A stretch of DNA of 37,512 nucleotides. It comes from Halomonas sp. GTDB taxonomy: Bacteria > Pseudomonadota > Gammaproteobacteria > Pseudomonadales > Halomonadaceae. Below are positions 25,255-35,909 of this stretch, one piece after another. The position numbers and the translations under genes were made by a program. Numbering within the stretch: the first letter of the stretch is position 1; each line of letters starts with the position of its first letter. The notes below the pieces were generated by a model. That model had not been told where the DNA came from, did not search any database, and saw only the letters and a program-made list of their open reading frames with translations. The stretch spans positions 1 through 37,512 of the forward strand of contig NZ_VMQS01000022.1 in assembly GCF_007625055.1 (NCBI RefSeq). The letters are read 5' to 3'.

Positions 25255-25292
25255 TACGCTTTTTTGCCTAAAAAAAGTAAAGCTTTTTTGCC

Positions 25293-25321
25293 TTGTTGGC
25301 GGGCTTGCGGCACAATATAGC
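25293..25321 (+). promoter_or_regulatory. Candidate infA promoter with A/T-tract upstream
   Basis: TTGTTG (25293-25298) and TATAGC (25316-25321) are 17 bp apart. Directly upstream lie phased T- and A-tracts (25259-25289) that could act as an UP element. An 11-bp direct repeat GCTTTTTTGCC (25258-25268 and 25282-25292) borders the region. Start near 25328 would give a leader of about 127 nt. Confidence 0.4.
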
Positions 25322-25330
25322 GCTGTTAAT

Positions 25331-25421
25331 GCCCATTTGGGCAAATACCGATTGTCTCTATCGGTGTACTGAGTCATTTCAGTGCTGATATTGAGTATGT
25401 TCAGTACTTGTTGTCAGTACT
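25331..25421 (+). promoter_or_regulatory. Structured infA 5' leader
   Basis: Three elements follow the candidate start site. There is a GCCCATTTGGGC hairpin (25331-25342) and an 8-bp stem-loop (25345-25352 with 25360-25367, including a U-G pair). A GTACTGA (25366-25372) can pair with either of two downstream TCAGTAC copies (25401-25407 and 25414-25420, part of an 8-bp direct repeat). The GTACTGA overlaps the 3' edge of the preceding stem, so the pairings may compete. The ribosome-binding site GAGG is at 25441-25444. Confidence 0.45.
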
Positions 25422-25454
25422 CACTTAAAGCACTACAAGCGAGGATCTGCCTAT

Positions 25455-25673
25455 ATGGCACGCGAAGACCATATTGAAATGGATGGTGTCATCGTTGACA
25501 CCCTACCCAACACCATGTTCCGTGTTGAACTGGAAAACGGCCACGTAGTCACTGCCCATATCTCCGGAAAAATGCGCAAGAATTATATTCGCATTCTGAC
25601 CGGCGACAAGGTCAAAGTTGAGCTGACCCCGTATGACCTTTCCAAAGGACGGATCGTCTACCGTTCGCGCTGA
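25455..25673 (+). CDS. infA: Translation initiation factor IF-1
   Basis: IF-1 is the small OB-fold factor that occupies the 30S A-site during initiation. The 72-residue product begins [19 protein letters not shown] and contains [40 protein letters not shown], nearly the standard sequence. The length is exactly the usual 72 residues. It has a long structured leader and ends before a bidirectional terminator shared with clpA. The convergent infA/clpA arrangement next to aat is conserved in gammaproteobacteria. Confidence 0.98.
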   Translation: MAREDHIEMDGVIVDTLPNTMFRVELENGHVVTAHISGKMRKNYIRILTGDKVKVELTPYDLSKGRIVYRSR

Positions 25674-25825
25674 TGGCGGCTCCATTCTGTCGCTAATATT
25701 CCTCACGTCGCACGAACGCCTGGTCGCGGAACTGGGCTATCACAGGCTGCCTGGTAAAAACCTTCATGCTGGCCGATACAAAAAAGGCCTAGCCTAACGG
25801 TATTGATTTTCTGCCCCTGAAGACG

Positions 25826-25857
25826 AAAACGCCCCGTCAATGACAGGGCGCTTTTTT
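25826..25857. terminator. Bidirectional terminator between infA and clpA
   Basis: CGCCC and GTC (25830-25838) pair with GAC and GGGCG (25842-25850), with one C/A mismatch, around a 3-nt loop. Six T follow on the plus strand and TTTT on the minus strand. It lies between the convergent infA and clpA, 34 bp from the clpA stop. Confidence 0.85.
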
Positions 25858-25891
25858 ATGCATGAAAAGGCGTTGATTCGTTCAGCCCCTG

Positions 25892-28168
25892 TCAGGGCGC
25901 ATCAGCCATTTCAGGCTCGGTGGACAGATGCAGCTCATTGTCTCCAAGGCTGACATGCACAATGCCACCGTACTCTGCCAATTCACCAAACAGGATCATT
26001 TCGGCCAACGGCTTTTTCAGCTTTTCCTGAATCAAGCGCGCCATCGGACGGGCTCCCATATCAGGGTCATAGCCCTGTACGGCCAGCCAGTCTCTTGCCT
26101 GCTCATCCACTTCAAGCTGAACGCGCTTTTCATCCAGCTGAGCCTGCAGCTCAATCAGGAACTTGTCGACCACATTACGCACCACATCGGTTGCCAGCTC
26201 GCTGAACTGGATAATACCGTCAAGGCGGTTGCGGAACTCGGGTGAGAAGGTGCGACGGATAACTTCCATGGCATCCGTTGAGTGATCCTGGGTCTGGAAA
26301 CCGATCGAGCGGCGCGAGGCCTGCTCGGCACCCGCATTGGAGGTCATGATCACGATGACGTGACGGAAGTCTGCCTCGCGGCCATTGTTATCCGTCAGGC
26401 GACCATGATCCATCACCTGCAGCAGCAGATTGAAGACCTCAGGGTGCGCTTTTTCGATTTCATCCAGCAACAGAACACAGTGCGGCTGCTTGGTGATCGC
26501 CTCGGTCAGCAGGCCACCCTGGTCGTAACCCACATAGCCGGGCGGCGCCCCGATAAGGCGTGAGACAGTATGCCGCTCCATATACTCAGACATATCAAAA
26601 CGTACCAGCTCAATGCCCATGATATGCGAGAGTTGCCTGGCGACTTCGGTCTTACCGACACCTGTCGGACCGGCAAACAGGAAGCTGCCTACCGGTTTGT
26701 CAGGTGATTTCAGGCCGGCTCTGGAAAGCTTGATGGCCGCCGTCAGGCTGTCAATGGCTTCATTCTGGCCAAACACCAGCATTTTCAGGTCACGATCAAG
26801 GTTTTCAAGCAGTTTACGGTCGGAGCTTGAAACACTCTTCGGCGGAATCCGGGCAACCGATGCCACCACGGCTTCCACCTGATCTACATCAATGGTATCG
26901 ACGCGCATTTCTGAGGGCAGCATACGCTGATGGGCACCTGCCTCATCAATAATATCGATTGCCTTATCCGGCAGGAAACGGTCATTGATATAGCGGTCGG
27001 ATAAACGCGCAGCAGACTCCAGTGCACCATCGGTGTACTTGAGTTCGTGATGTTCCTCAAAGCGCGAACGCAGACCTTTAAGAATCTTGATAGTGTCATC
27101 CACAGACGGTGCCAGCACATCAACTTTCTGGAAACGACGCGCCAGGGCACGGTCTTTCTCGAAGATACCGCGGAATTCCTGGAAAGTGGTCGATCCAATA
27201 CAACGCAGCTCACCCGATGAGAGTAACGGTTTGAGCAGATTGGAGGCATCCATCACACCACCAGAGGCAGCGCCGGCCCCAATCACCGTATGGATTTCAT
27301 CGATGAACAGAATTGCGTTAGGCAGCTTTTTCAGTTCCGCCAGCAGACCCTTGAGGCGTTTTTCGAAATCACCGCGGTATTTGGTACCTGCCAGCAGGGC
27401 GCCCATATCGAGTGCATAGACCACCGCATCGGAAATCACCTCGGGTACATCTTCTTCAACGATGCGCTTAGCCAGGCCTTCGGCAATGGCCGTCTTACCC
27501 ACACCTGCTTCACCTACCAGCAGGGGGTTATTCTTGCGCCGACGCGCCAGAATCTGCACCACTCGCTCAAGTTCGTGGTCACGCCCGATCAATGGGTCAA
27601 TCTTGCCTTTTTTGGCTTCTTCATTGAGATTGGTGGCATATCCTGTCAACGGATGCGATGCCGTCTCACCGCTGCCTTCTTCGCTTTCTTCCTGCTCTGA
27701 CTGCGATGGTGAAGGAGAGGCGCTATGCCCGGCCACCTTGGAAATTCCGTGGGCAATATAGTTCACCGCATCGACACGGGCGACACTTTGCTGTTTCAGG
27801 AAATACACCGCCTGGCTTTCCTGCTCGGAAAAAATGGCGACAAGCACGTTAGCGCCGGTGACCTCGCTCTTACCTGACGACTGAACATGGAAAACAGCAC
27901 GCTGCAGCACGCGCTGGAAGCCAAGGGTAGGCTGCGTTTCGCGCTCACTCTGGCCTTCAGGAATTAACGGCGTTGTTGAGTTGATAAAATCCTGCAGATC
28001 AGACCGCAGTTTATCCAGATTGGCCCCGCAGGCTTTCAGCACATCGACCGCTGACGCGTTGTCCAGAAGCGCAAGCAAAAGGTGTTCAACGGTCATGAAC
28101 TCATGGCGTTTTGAACGCGCCACGGTGAAAGCCGTATTCAGGGTCAGTTCAAGTTCTTTGCTCAGCAT
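25892..28168 (-). CDS. clpA: ATP-dependent Clp protease ATP-binding subunit ClpA
   Basis: ClpA is the hexameric unfoldase that feeds ClpP and takes N-degron substrates from ClpS. The 758-residue product has the same length as E. coli ClpA. It has the N-domain (1-143), a charged Ser/Glu linker, the D1 ATPase with [13 protein letters not shown] (about 220) and LFIDEIHT, and the D2 ATPase with [13 protein letters not shown] (about 500) and [15 protein letters not shown]. The IGL/IGF-type ClpP loop is visible as RRSIGFQ (about 615). The start at 28168 has AAGGGGA upstream; the frame opens at 28195. It follows clpS by 138 bp. Confidence 0.97.
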   Translation of the reverse strand: MLSKELELTLNTAFTVARSKRHEFMTVEHLLLALLDNASAVDVLKACGANLDKLRSDLQDFINSTTPLIPEGQSERETQPTLGFQRVLQRAVFHVQSSGKSEVTGANVLVAIFSEQESQAVYFLKQQSVARVDAVNYIAHGISKVAGHSASPSPSQSEQEESEEGSGETASHPLTGYATNLNEEAKKGKIDPLIGRDHELERVVQILARRRKNNPLLVGEAGVGKTAIAEGLAKRIVEEDVPEVISDAVVYALDMGALLAGTKYRGDFEKRLKGLLAELKKLPNAILFIDEIHTVIGAGAASGGVMDASNLLKPLLSSGELRCIGSTTFQEFRGIFEKDRALARRFQKVDVLAPSVDDTIKILKGLRSRFEEHHELKYTDGALESAARLSDRYINDRFLPDKAIDIIDEAGAHQRMLPSEMRVDTIDVDQVEAVVASVARIPPKSVSSSDRKLLENLDRDLKMLVFGQNEAIDSLTAAIKLSRAGLKSPDKPVGSFLFAGPTGVGKTEVARQLSHIMGIELVRFDMSEYMERHTVSRLIGAPPGYVGYDQGGLLTEAITKQPHCVLLLDEIEKAHPEVFNLLLQVMDHGRLTDNNGREADFRHVIVIMTSNAGAEQASRRSIGFQTQDHSTDAMEVIRRTFSPEFRNRLDGIIQFSELATDVVRNVVDKFLIELQAQLDEKRVQLEVDEQARDWLAVQGYDPDMGARPMARLIQEKLKKPLAEMILFGELAEYGGIVHVSLGDNELHLSTEPEMADAP

Positions 28169-28306
28169 GGCAGTCCCCTTCTCGCTTAGACCCAACCGGC
28201 TCGATTTTCTCGGGTCAGATTGAATCAGTATAATTGACCGTCACTCTCAACATCGGGCACAACGTGCGTGGTTGCAAGCCTCGGATAATAAAATCGTTCA
28301 ACGCTA

Positions 28307-28639
28307 TTAGTCAGCTGCCTCTATATCACTCATCAATGGATGCTCACATTCACGCGCATATTCGTTAACCTGATAGCTTTTGGTTTCGGCAATGTCGCGT
28401 GTGAAAATCCCGCAGGTCGCCTTGCCTTGGGTATGTACAGCCAACATCACTTGAATGGCTTTTTCATGATCAAGGTCGAAAAAACTCTGCAATACTTCAA
28501 CTACAAACTCCATTGGGGTGTAGTCGTCATTATGCAACACCACCTTATACATGGGAGGCTTTGCCAGCTCGGGCTCGGCAGGCTTTACGGCCAGATCGCC
28601 ATCTTCATCAGGCTGTGACGGACGCGTCATGCCTGTCAT
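28307..28639 (-). CDS. clpS: ClpS, N-degron adaptor of ClpA
   Basis: ClpS binds proteins with N-terminal Leu, Phe, Tyr or Trp and hands them to ClpA. The 110-residue form has a flexible acidic N-tail (about 25 residues) and then the core [23 protein letters not shown] with the binding-pocket [33 protein letters not shown] and a terminal acidic patch. The start is uncertain. 28639 fits the family tail length but lacks a clear ribosome-binding site, and the frame is open to 28753, which would add 38 hydrophobic and basic residues. It is the first gene of the clpS-clpA unit. Confidence 0.93.
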   Translation of the reverse strand: MTGMTRPSQPDEDGDLAVKPAEPELAKPPMYKVVLHNDDYTPMEFVVEVLQSFFDLDHEKAIQVMLAVHTQGKATCGIFTRDIAETKSYQVNEYARECEHPLMSDIEAAD

Positions 28640-28801
28640 CTTGATAGCATCAGCGCCACGCCTGGCAGTTGCATCGCCTGGCAGCAGGTATAACGTCGGC
28701 GACGATGTGGCGGTCGATAAGAACATAGTGAATTTGAATCGCATAAGAAGCATTAGTTCAATTATTTACCTTGGGTACCCGGTGACGAACCTTGTGCAAT
28801 A

Positions 28802-28829
28802 ACTATACACGCCATGCTGCTATTGTACA
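28802..28829 (-). promoter_or_regulatory. Candidate clpS-clpA promoter
   Basis: On the minus strand TGTACA (28824-28829) and TATAGT (28802-28807) are 16 bp apart, matching the consensus at 4 of 6 and 5 of 6. It lies just after the icd terminator. Start near 28795 would leave about 155 nt before the chosen clpS start. Confidence 0.45.
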
Positions 28830-28856
28830 TACAAGGTTCAGAAAAGCACTACCCGC

Positions 28857-28891
28857 AAAAAACCCCTCGCCCACCAAAGCGAACGAGGGGT
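28857..28891 (-). terminator. Rho-independent terminator after icd
   Basis: On the minus strand ACCCCTCG (28884-28891) pairs with CGAGGGGT (28862-28869) and runs into six T. It lies 56 bp past the icd stop and separates icd from the clpS promoter. Confidence 0.85.
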
Positions 28892-28946
28892 ATGACAGCG
28901 TTAACAGGCGAGAAGCCCAGCAGTTGCGCTACTGGCTAATGCAGAA

Positions 28947-31184
28947 TTAGCCGTTAGCCACCATGGAAAGAGCTTCATTGAGTGTTTTGCTTGGACGCAT
29001 GACCTGATTGGCCAGTTCACCGTTGGGATGATAATAGCCCTCAAGATCAACCGGCTGCCCCTGAACGCCGTTAAGCTCTGCCACAATAGTGTCCTCATTG
29101 GCTTTCAGCGTATCAGTCAAACGAGCAAACAGGGCTTTCATATCCGCGTCTTCATCCTGAGCCGCCAGGGCTTGCGCCCAATATAGCGCCAGATAGAAAT
29201 GGCTACCGCGGTTATCAAGCTCACCGACCTTGCGCGAGGGCGATTTATTGCTTTCCAGGAACTGGCCAGTCGCTTCATCCAGCGCGTTGGCCAGCAGCTT
29301 GGCACGGTCGTTGTCAAAACGCTTGGCAAGGTGCTCGAGAGACGCCACCAGCGCCAGGAATTCGCCAAGACTGTCCCAACGCAGGTGATTTTCTTCAAGC
29401 AGTTGCTGCACGTGCTTGGGGGCGGAACCACCGGCACCGGTTTCAAACAGGCCGCCACCGTTCATCAGGGGGACGATGGACAGCATCTTGGCACTGGTAC
29501 CCAGCTCAAGGATCGGGAACAGATCGGTCAGATAATCGCGCAAAATATTACCAGTGACAGAAATGGTATCCAGACCACGAGTGACACGCTCCAGGGTATA
29601 GCGCATGGCACGTACCTGGGACATGATCTGGATATCCAGCCCTTCGGTATCGTGATCCTTGAGGTAGGTTTTGACCTTCTTGATCAGCTCATTCTCATGG
29701 GGACGGTAAGGGTCGAGCCAGAAAACAGCCGGCATGCCGGAATCCCGGCAACGGTCAACAGCCAGCTTGACCCAGTCACGAATCGGCGCATCCTTGACCT
29801 GACACATACGCCAGATATCGCCTTCTTCGACGGTCTGGGATAGCAGCACTTCACCGGTGTCAATGTCTGTAATGTTGGCGGTGCCCGCTGCCGGCGCTTC
29901 AAAGGTCTTATCGTGAGAGCCGTATTCTTCCGCTTTCTGCGCCATCAGGCCGACATTTGGAACAGTGCCCATTGTGGCTGGATCAAAGGCGCCGTGCCAT
30001 TTGCAGAAATTGATCATTTCCTGATAGATGCGCGCGAAAGTGGACTCCGGCATGACGGCCTTTACATCCTTAAGTCGACCGTCAGCACCGTACATCTTGC
30101 CACCCGCACGAATCATTGCCGGCATGGAGGCATCCACGATCACATCGCTGGGTGAGTGGAAGTTGGTAATACCGCGCGCCGAGTCCACCATGGCCAACTC
30201 AGGACGCTCGTCATGGCAGGCGTGCAGGTCGCGGATAATCTCGTCGCGCTGGCTCTCAGGCAGGGTGTGGATCTTTTCGTAGAGGTTGGCAATACCGTTA
30301 TTGACATCCACACCCAGTTCATCAAACAATTCGCCGTGTTTCTCAAAGGCTTCCTTGTAGAAAATCTTGACGCAGTGGCCGAAAACGATGGGGTGCGAGA
30401 CCTTCATCATGGTGGCCTTGACGTGCAGGGAGAACATCACCCCCGTCTTGCGAGCATCTTCGATCTCGCGCTCGTAAAAGTCCATCAGCGCTTTCTTGCT
30501 CATGAACATACTGTCGATGACTTCACCTTCCTGCAACGCAACCTGGGGCTTGAGCACCAGGGGTTCACCGTTTTCAGCGATCAGTTCCATCTTGACATTA
30601 CGCGCACGATCCAGGGTCATCGATTTCTCACCGTGGTAGAAATCGCCTTTGTGCATGTGCGACACGTGGGTACGTGATGCCTGGCTCCACTCGCCCATGG
30701 AGTGCGGGTACTTGCGTGCATACTGCTTGACCGCCTTGGGGGCCCGACGATCAGAGTTGCCCTCACGCAGCACCGGGTTGACCGCACTGCCCTTGACCTT
30801 GTCGAAACGCGCCCTGACATCCTTTTCTTCATCAGTGCTTGGCTCATCCGGATACTCGGGCAGTGTGTAACCCTGTTCCTGCAGTTCCTTGATCACGGCA
30901 CGCAGCTGTGGCATGGAAGCGCTGATATTCGGCAATTTGATAATGTTGGCTTCAGGCACCTTGGCCAGAGCACCCAGTTCGGCCAGGTGATCGCCGATGC
31001 GCTGCTCTTCGGACAGGTAGTCAGGAAACAGGGAAAGCACGCGGGCCGCCAGGGAAATATCCCGGGTTTCCACTTCAATACCCGCAGCATCCGTAAAGGC
31101 ATCAATAATCGGGAGGAAGGAGTAGGTCGCGAGTGCAGGTGCTTCATCGGTGAGCGTATAAATGATCTTCGGCGTTTTAGGCAT
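28947..31184 (-). CDS. icd: NADP-dependent isocitrate dehydrogenase, monomeric type
   Basis: The enzyme oxidises isocitrate to 2-oxoglutarate with NADP in the TCA cycle. The 745-residue length and blocks such as [41 protein letters not shown] (about 138-156), [15 protein letters not shown] and [19 protein letters not shown] segments identify the monomeric class II enzyme, unlike the ~416-residue dimeric form of E. coli. AGAGG lies 10 nt before the ATG, a little far. The gene diverges from rluE (254-bp gap) and ends in its own terminator. It supplies 2-oxoglutarate, the product also made by gdhB in reverse from glutamate. Confidence 0.97.
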   Translation of the reverse strand: MPKTPKIIYTLTDEAPALATYSFLPIIDAFTDAAGIEVETRDISLAARVLSLFPDYLSEEQRIGDHLAELGALAKVPEANIIKLPNISASMPQLRAVIKELQEQGYTLPEYPDEPSTDEEKDVRARFDKVKGSAVNPVLREGNSDRRAPKAVKQYARKYPHSMGEWSQASRTHVSHMHKGDFYHGEKSMTLDRARNVKMELIAENGEPLVLKPQVALQEGEVIDSMFMSKKALMDFYEREIEDARKTGVMFSLHVKATMMKVSHPIVFGHCVKIFYKEAFEKHGELFDELGVDVNNGIANLYEKIHTLPESQRDEIIRDLHACHDERPELAMVDSARGITNFHSPSDVIVDASMPAMIRAGGKMYGADGRLKDVKAVMPESTFARIYQEMINFCKWHGAFDPATMGTVPNVGLMAQKAEEYGSHDKTFEAPAAGTANITDIDTGEVLLSQTVEEGDIWRMCQVKDAPIRDWVKLAVDRCRDSGMPAVFWLDPYRPHENELIKKVKTYLKDHDTEGLDIQIMSQVRAMRYTLERVTRGLDTISVTGNILRDYLTDLFPILELGTSAKMLSIVPLMNGGGLFETGAGGSAPKHVQQLLEENHLRWDSLGEFLALVASLEHLAKRFDNDRAKLLANALDEATGQFLESNKSPSRKVGELDNRGSHFYLALYWAQALAAQDEDADMKALFARLTDTLKANEDTIVAELNGVQGQPVDLEGYYHPNGELANQVMRPSKTLNEALSMVANG

Positions 31185-31438
31185 TGTGCATTAACCTCTT
31201 TTGTCTATTGCTGTGATAATAAAAATCCGGAACGATGCGACAGAAAGCCTTGCCGCGATGCAGACAGGATTGGTTTGTATGGCGTTCCCGGTTATCAGTT
31301 GATGCGTGTGCCACCATCATAATAGCTGCGGCAATTAGACGCAGCTGCAGAATAAAAAGTGTCTAGAAGTATAACAGCGCCGCATTCTAATCACATGAGA
31401 GATTGTCGACAAACCAGGGACATACAACCAAAGAAATT

Positions 31439-32035
31439 ATGAGCACCCTATATTTACTGCATAAGCCGTATCGTATGCTATCGCAGTTTACCGACAAACA
31501 AGGCCGCGCCACATTAGCCAATGTTATAGAAGTGCCCGGGATTTACGCGGCAGGACGACTGGATTACGACTCGGAAGGCCTGCTTCTGTTGAGCGATGAT
31601 GGCAGCCTTATTCATCGTATTGCTCACCCGCGCCATAAGCTGCCCAAAACCTACTGGGCACAGGTGGAAGGTCAGCTTGATAACACTGCCCTGCGCGCTC
31701 TGGCCAAGGGCGTTGAATTAAAGGATGGCCTTACTCAGCCTGCCAGGGCGCGGCGCATTGAGCCGCCCACCATTGCGCCGCGCGACCCAATGATTGATCC
31801 CAGACGCCACCCGGATACCAGCTGGTTGGAGTTGACCATTACCGAGGGCCGCAACCGTCAGGTGCGCCGTATGACGGCTCATGTCGGCTTTCCTACCCTG
31901 CGCCTGATTCGTGTCGCGATTGGCTCATGGCGGCTTGATAACCTCAGACCGGGTGAATGGCGCAAAGAAACGCTTCACGCGCCTGCCAACAAGGCGCACC
32001 GCCCCGCCAAGGCCAGAACAAGGAAAAAATCATGA
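31439..32035 (+). CDS. rluE: 23S rRNA pseudouridine synthase RluE
   Basis: RluE converts U2457 of 23S rRNA to pseudouridine. The 198-residue product lacks an S4 domain, as RluE does. It has LHKPYRMLSQFTDKQGR (7-23), the catalytic Asp in AAGRLDYDSEGLLLL (about 40), HKLPKTYWAQVEG and EGRNRQVRRMTAHVGFPTLRLIR (about 140-162), then a basic C-terminal tail. The start at 31439 aligns with the family but has only a purine-rich AAAGAAA upstream. The frame extends 12 codons further to a TTG. The stop overlaps the nudJ start (ATGA), so the two are translationally coupled. Confidence 0.93.
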   Translation: MSTLYLLHKPYRMLSQFTDKQGRATLANVIEVPGIYAAGRLDYDSEGLLLLSDDGSLIHRIAHPRHKLPKTYWAQVEGQLDNTALRALAKGVELKDGLTQPARARRIEPPTIAPRDPMIDPRRHPDTSWLELTITEGRNRQVRRMTAHVGFPTLRLIRVAIGSWRLDNLRPGEWRKETLHAPANKAHRPAKARTRKKS

Positions 32036-32484
32036 GCATTCGCGCCACCGTTGCCTGTGTGATCGAACACAATGGTCGCTTTCTGATGGTCGAGGAACAG
32101 CGTGGCGGCCCATCGACAGTGTTCAATCAACCCGCTGGCCATATTGAACCGGGTGAAGGACCGATAGCCGCCATCCTGCGCGAAGTCACCGAAGAAACCG
32201 CCTGGCGCGTGCGCTTGACGGGCTACCTGGGGCTTTACGTGTTCATTACGCCCGAAGGGCTGACCTTTCATAGCCATGGGTTTATCGCCGAACCGACTGA
32301 ATTCATGAACACTTTGCTGGACCCGGACATTCTCGCTACCCACTGGTTGACCAGCGACGAAATCAAGGCGCTCGATGACCAGCGGCGATTGCGCAGCCCG
32401 CTGGTACGAGCAAGAATTTCCGCCGCCCGGGAAAAGCGCACCTATCCGTTAAGCGTGATCCATGAAAACACCGCAAATCACTGA
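32032..32484 (+). CDS. nudJ: Nudix hydrolase NudJ
   Basis: A Nudix phosphatase; E. coli NudJ acts on thiamine pyrophosphate intermediates and nucleoside di- and triphosphates. The 150-residue protein has the Nudix box GHIEPGEGPIAAILREVTEETAW (about 40-62), with the REVTEE metal-binding core intact. The box-final Gly of REUxEExGU is Ala here (EETAW). AAGGAA precedes the ATG at 32032, which overlaps the rluE stop by 4 bp. The next gene, mnmA, lies 139 bp on. In many gammaproteobacteria nudJ precedes mnmA, which matches the order here. Confidence 0.92.
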   Translation: MSIRATVACVIEHNGRFLMVEEQRGGPSTVFNQPAGHIEPGEGPIAAILREVTEETAWRVRLTGYLGLYVFITPEGLTFHSHGFIAEPTEFMNTLLDPDILATHWLTSDEIKALDDQRRLRSPLVRARISAAREKRTYPLSVIHENTANH

Positions 32485-32517
32485 ATATCAGACTCGAAGG
32501 CGCTCGTCAGCATCGTG

Positions 32518-32523
32518 TATAAT
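32518..32523 (+). promoter_or_regulatory. TATAAT -10 box, candidate mnmA promoter
   Basis: A perfect TATAAT sits in the nudJ-mnmA gap, about 95 bp before the mnmA start. The -35 position 17-18 bp upstream has at most 3 of 6 matches, so an activator may be needed, or mnmA may also be read from the rluE-nudJ transcript. Confidence 0.35.
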
Positions 32524-32623
32524 AGATGGCTATTTATAGACTGTTGTACATGGTCGTCTTATCAGGACACTGCATAAGGCGTTATGTAAACAGGCATAAA
32601 ACCATTTTCAACCGAGGATGCCC

Positions 32624-33736
32624 ATGACATCCACTCAAGGCAAAGTCATCGTTGGTATGTCCGGCGGCGTCGATTCCTCCGTTTCCGCTCTGCTACTGCT
32701 TGAACAAGGCTATCAGGTTGAAGGCCTGTTCATGAAAAACTGGGACGAAGACGACGGCACCGAGTACTGTACGGCCAAAGATGACCTGATTGATGCAGCG
32801 GCGGTCTGCCGTAAGCTGGGAATACCCCTGCATACCGCCAATTTTGCCGCTGAATACTGGGATAATGTATTTGAGCATTTCCTGGAAGAATATCGCGCCG
32901 GGCGCACGCCGAACCCGGATATCCTGTGTAACCGCGAGATCAAATTCAAGGTCTTCCTCGACTACGCCGAAAAGCTGGGGGCTGACAGGATAGCCACTGG
33001 TCATTATGTTCGCCAGGCAATCAGAAATGGCCGTCCACGCCTGCTCAAGGGCCTGGATGACAACAAGGATCAGAGCTATTTCTTGCATGCAGTGCCCGAG
33101 GCTGCCATTGCACGCACGCTCTTTCCCGTGGGTGAACTGGAAAAACCTGCTGTACGCGCCCTGGCCGAACAGCACGACCTGATTACCGCCCGGAAAAAGG
33201 ATTCCACCGGCATCTGCTTTATAGGCGAACGACGATTCCGTGATTTTCTCCAGCAGTACCTGCCTGCGCAACCCGGACGAATAGAGACGCCCGAAGGCGA
33301 TGTAATCGGCCAGCATATGGGGCTGATGTATTACACCCTGGGCCAGCGCCAGGGCCTGGGAATCGGTGGGCTTGCCAACTACTCGGAAGACCCCTGGTAT
33401 GTGGCCACCAAGGATCTTGGTCGCAACGTGCTTGTCGCGGTGCAGGGCAAGCACCACCCCCTGCTTTATTCCAACGCGCTGGCAACCGAAGCCATGGAGT
33501 GGGTAGCAGGCACGGCGCCTGCAGAACAGGGCCGGTTCACCGCCAAAACCCGCTACCGTCAACAAGATCAGCCCTGTACATTACGCAGCCTGCCGGACGG
33601 CAGTGCCGAGGTTCACTTTGACGAGCCACAATGGGCCGTCACTCCGGGACAGTCACTGGTGATCTACGACGGAGACATCTGCCTGGGTGGCGGTGTCATC
33701 CGTACAACTTGGAATGCCCAGGAGGCGGCTGCATGA
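32624..33736 (+). CDS. mnmA: tRNA-specific 2-thiouridylase MnmA
   Basis: MnmA puts the 2-thio group on U34 of tRNA-Lys, -Glu and -Gln, so it serves the tRNA-Glu encoded at the left end of this window. The 370-residue product has the ATP PP-loop SGGVDSS (about 12-18), the nucleophile Cys in CNREIKF (about 102), the second active Cys in [16 protein letters not shown] (about 197) and the C-terminal beta-barrel. The start at 32624 is preferred over an ATG two codons earlier because GAGG lies 6 nt before it. The stop overlaps the hflD start (ATGA). Confidence 0.97.
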   Translation: MTSTQGKVIVGMSGGVDSSVSALLLLEQGYQVEGLFMKNWDEDDGTEYCTAKDDLIDAAAVCRKLGIPLHTANFAAEYWDNVFEHFLEEYRAGRTPNPDILCNREIKFKVFLDYAEKLGADRIATGHYVRQAIRNGRPRLLKGLDDNKDQSYFLHAVPEAAIARTLFPVGELEKPAVRALAEQHDLITARKKDSTGICFIGERRFRDFLQQYLPAQPGRIETPEGDVIGQHMGLMYYTLGQRQGLGIGGLANYSEDPWYVATKDLGRNVLVAVQGKHHPLLYSNALATEAMEWVAGTAPAEQGRFTAKTRYRQQDQPCTLRSLPDGSAEVHFDEPQWAVTPGQSLVIYDGDICLGGGVIRTTWNAQEAAA

Positions 33737-34373
33737 CATCGACGACCCCTATTCACACAGCCCCGGACAGCCCGGTAGCCCGCCAGACCCTGGCACTGGC
33801 GGGTGTATTCCAGGCGGCCAGCCTGGTGGATGAGCTGGCGCGTACTGGCCAGGTGGATCAACGTGCCTGGGACACCCTGATCCAGGCGACCGTGAATACC
33901 CATCCGGAAAGCTTTGAAGCCATCTACGGTGGCCACCCCAACAATCTGCGCCGAGGCCTGGATACGCTGGAAGCCCTATCGGGTCGCCAACAGGCCAACC
34001 CGGCAGTACTGCGCTACGGTTTCACTCTACTGTTACTGATGAACAAACTACGTAACGATAGCCAGATGATGGATCAGCTGGGCGAGAAACTGTCACGTAT
34101 CCAGAGTCAGGCCGAACATTTTGGCAATACGCATGAGAACGTGATTGCCAGTCTGGGGGAGGCCTATCAGGAAACACTTTCAACGTTGAAGACGCGCATT
34201 GTGGTGCAAGGCGACCCCTCCATGCTGCAAAGCCGCATGATGCCGGAACGGGTACGCGCCTGCCTGATGGCCGGCATCCGCTTTGCCTTGCTTTGGCATC
34301 AACAAGGTGGCCGTCGCTGGAAGCTGGTCTTCCAGCGCAAGGCCATGCGTCGCGCCCTGGATGATCTAAGCTG

Positions 34374-34374
<1 letters not shown>
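33733..34374 (+). CDS. hflD: High-frequency lysogenisation protein HflD
   Basis: A membrane-associated helical protein; in E. coli HflD affects phage lambda lysogeny through CII, while its native role is less clear. The 213-residue product shows the family pattern [23 protein letters not shown] at the N-terminus, then [13 protein letters not shown] (about 94-106), QAEHF and [28 protein letters not shown] near the end. The start at 33733 sits in an ATGA overlap with mnmA behind GGAGG (33721-33725). The mnmA-hflD-purB order is standard in gammaproteobacteria. Confidence 0.94.
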
Positions 34375-35853
<1,479 letters not shown>

Positions 35854-35899
35854 TCCAGCATCACTGATTTCGATTTTTTTTGCTACATCATCAACAGGA

Positions 35900-35905
35900 T
35901 ATAAT
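35900..35905 (+). promoter_or_regulatory. TATAAT box at the roxA start
   Basis: A perfect TATAAT lies 4 bp before the roxA ATG. With normal spacing, transcription would begin at about 35912, essentially at the start codon. A T-rich -35 region (TTTTTG at 35877-35882) is 17 bp upstream. This would yield a leaderless or near-leaderless message; it could also be chance. Confidence 0.3.
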
Positions 35906-35909
35906 AGCC

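Noticed and set aside
28636..28674. A 13-codon ORF whose stop overlaps the clpS start as ATGA
   Set aside because: It could be a coupling leader peptide, but it has no good ribosome-binding site and lies inside the possible extended clpS frame, so there is too little to call it.
32693..33565. A 290-codon minus-strand frame opposite mnmA
   Set aside because: It is antisense to a fully conserved mnmA and resembles no known protein.
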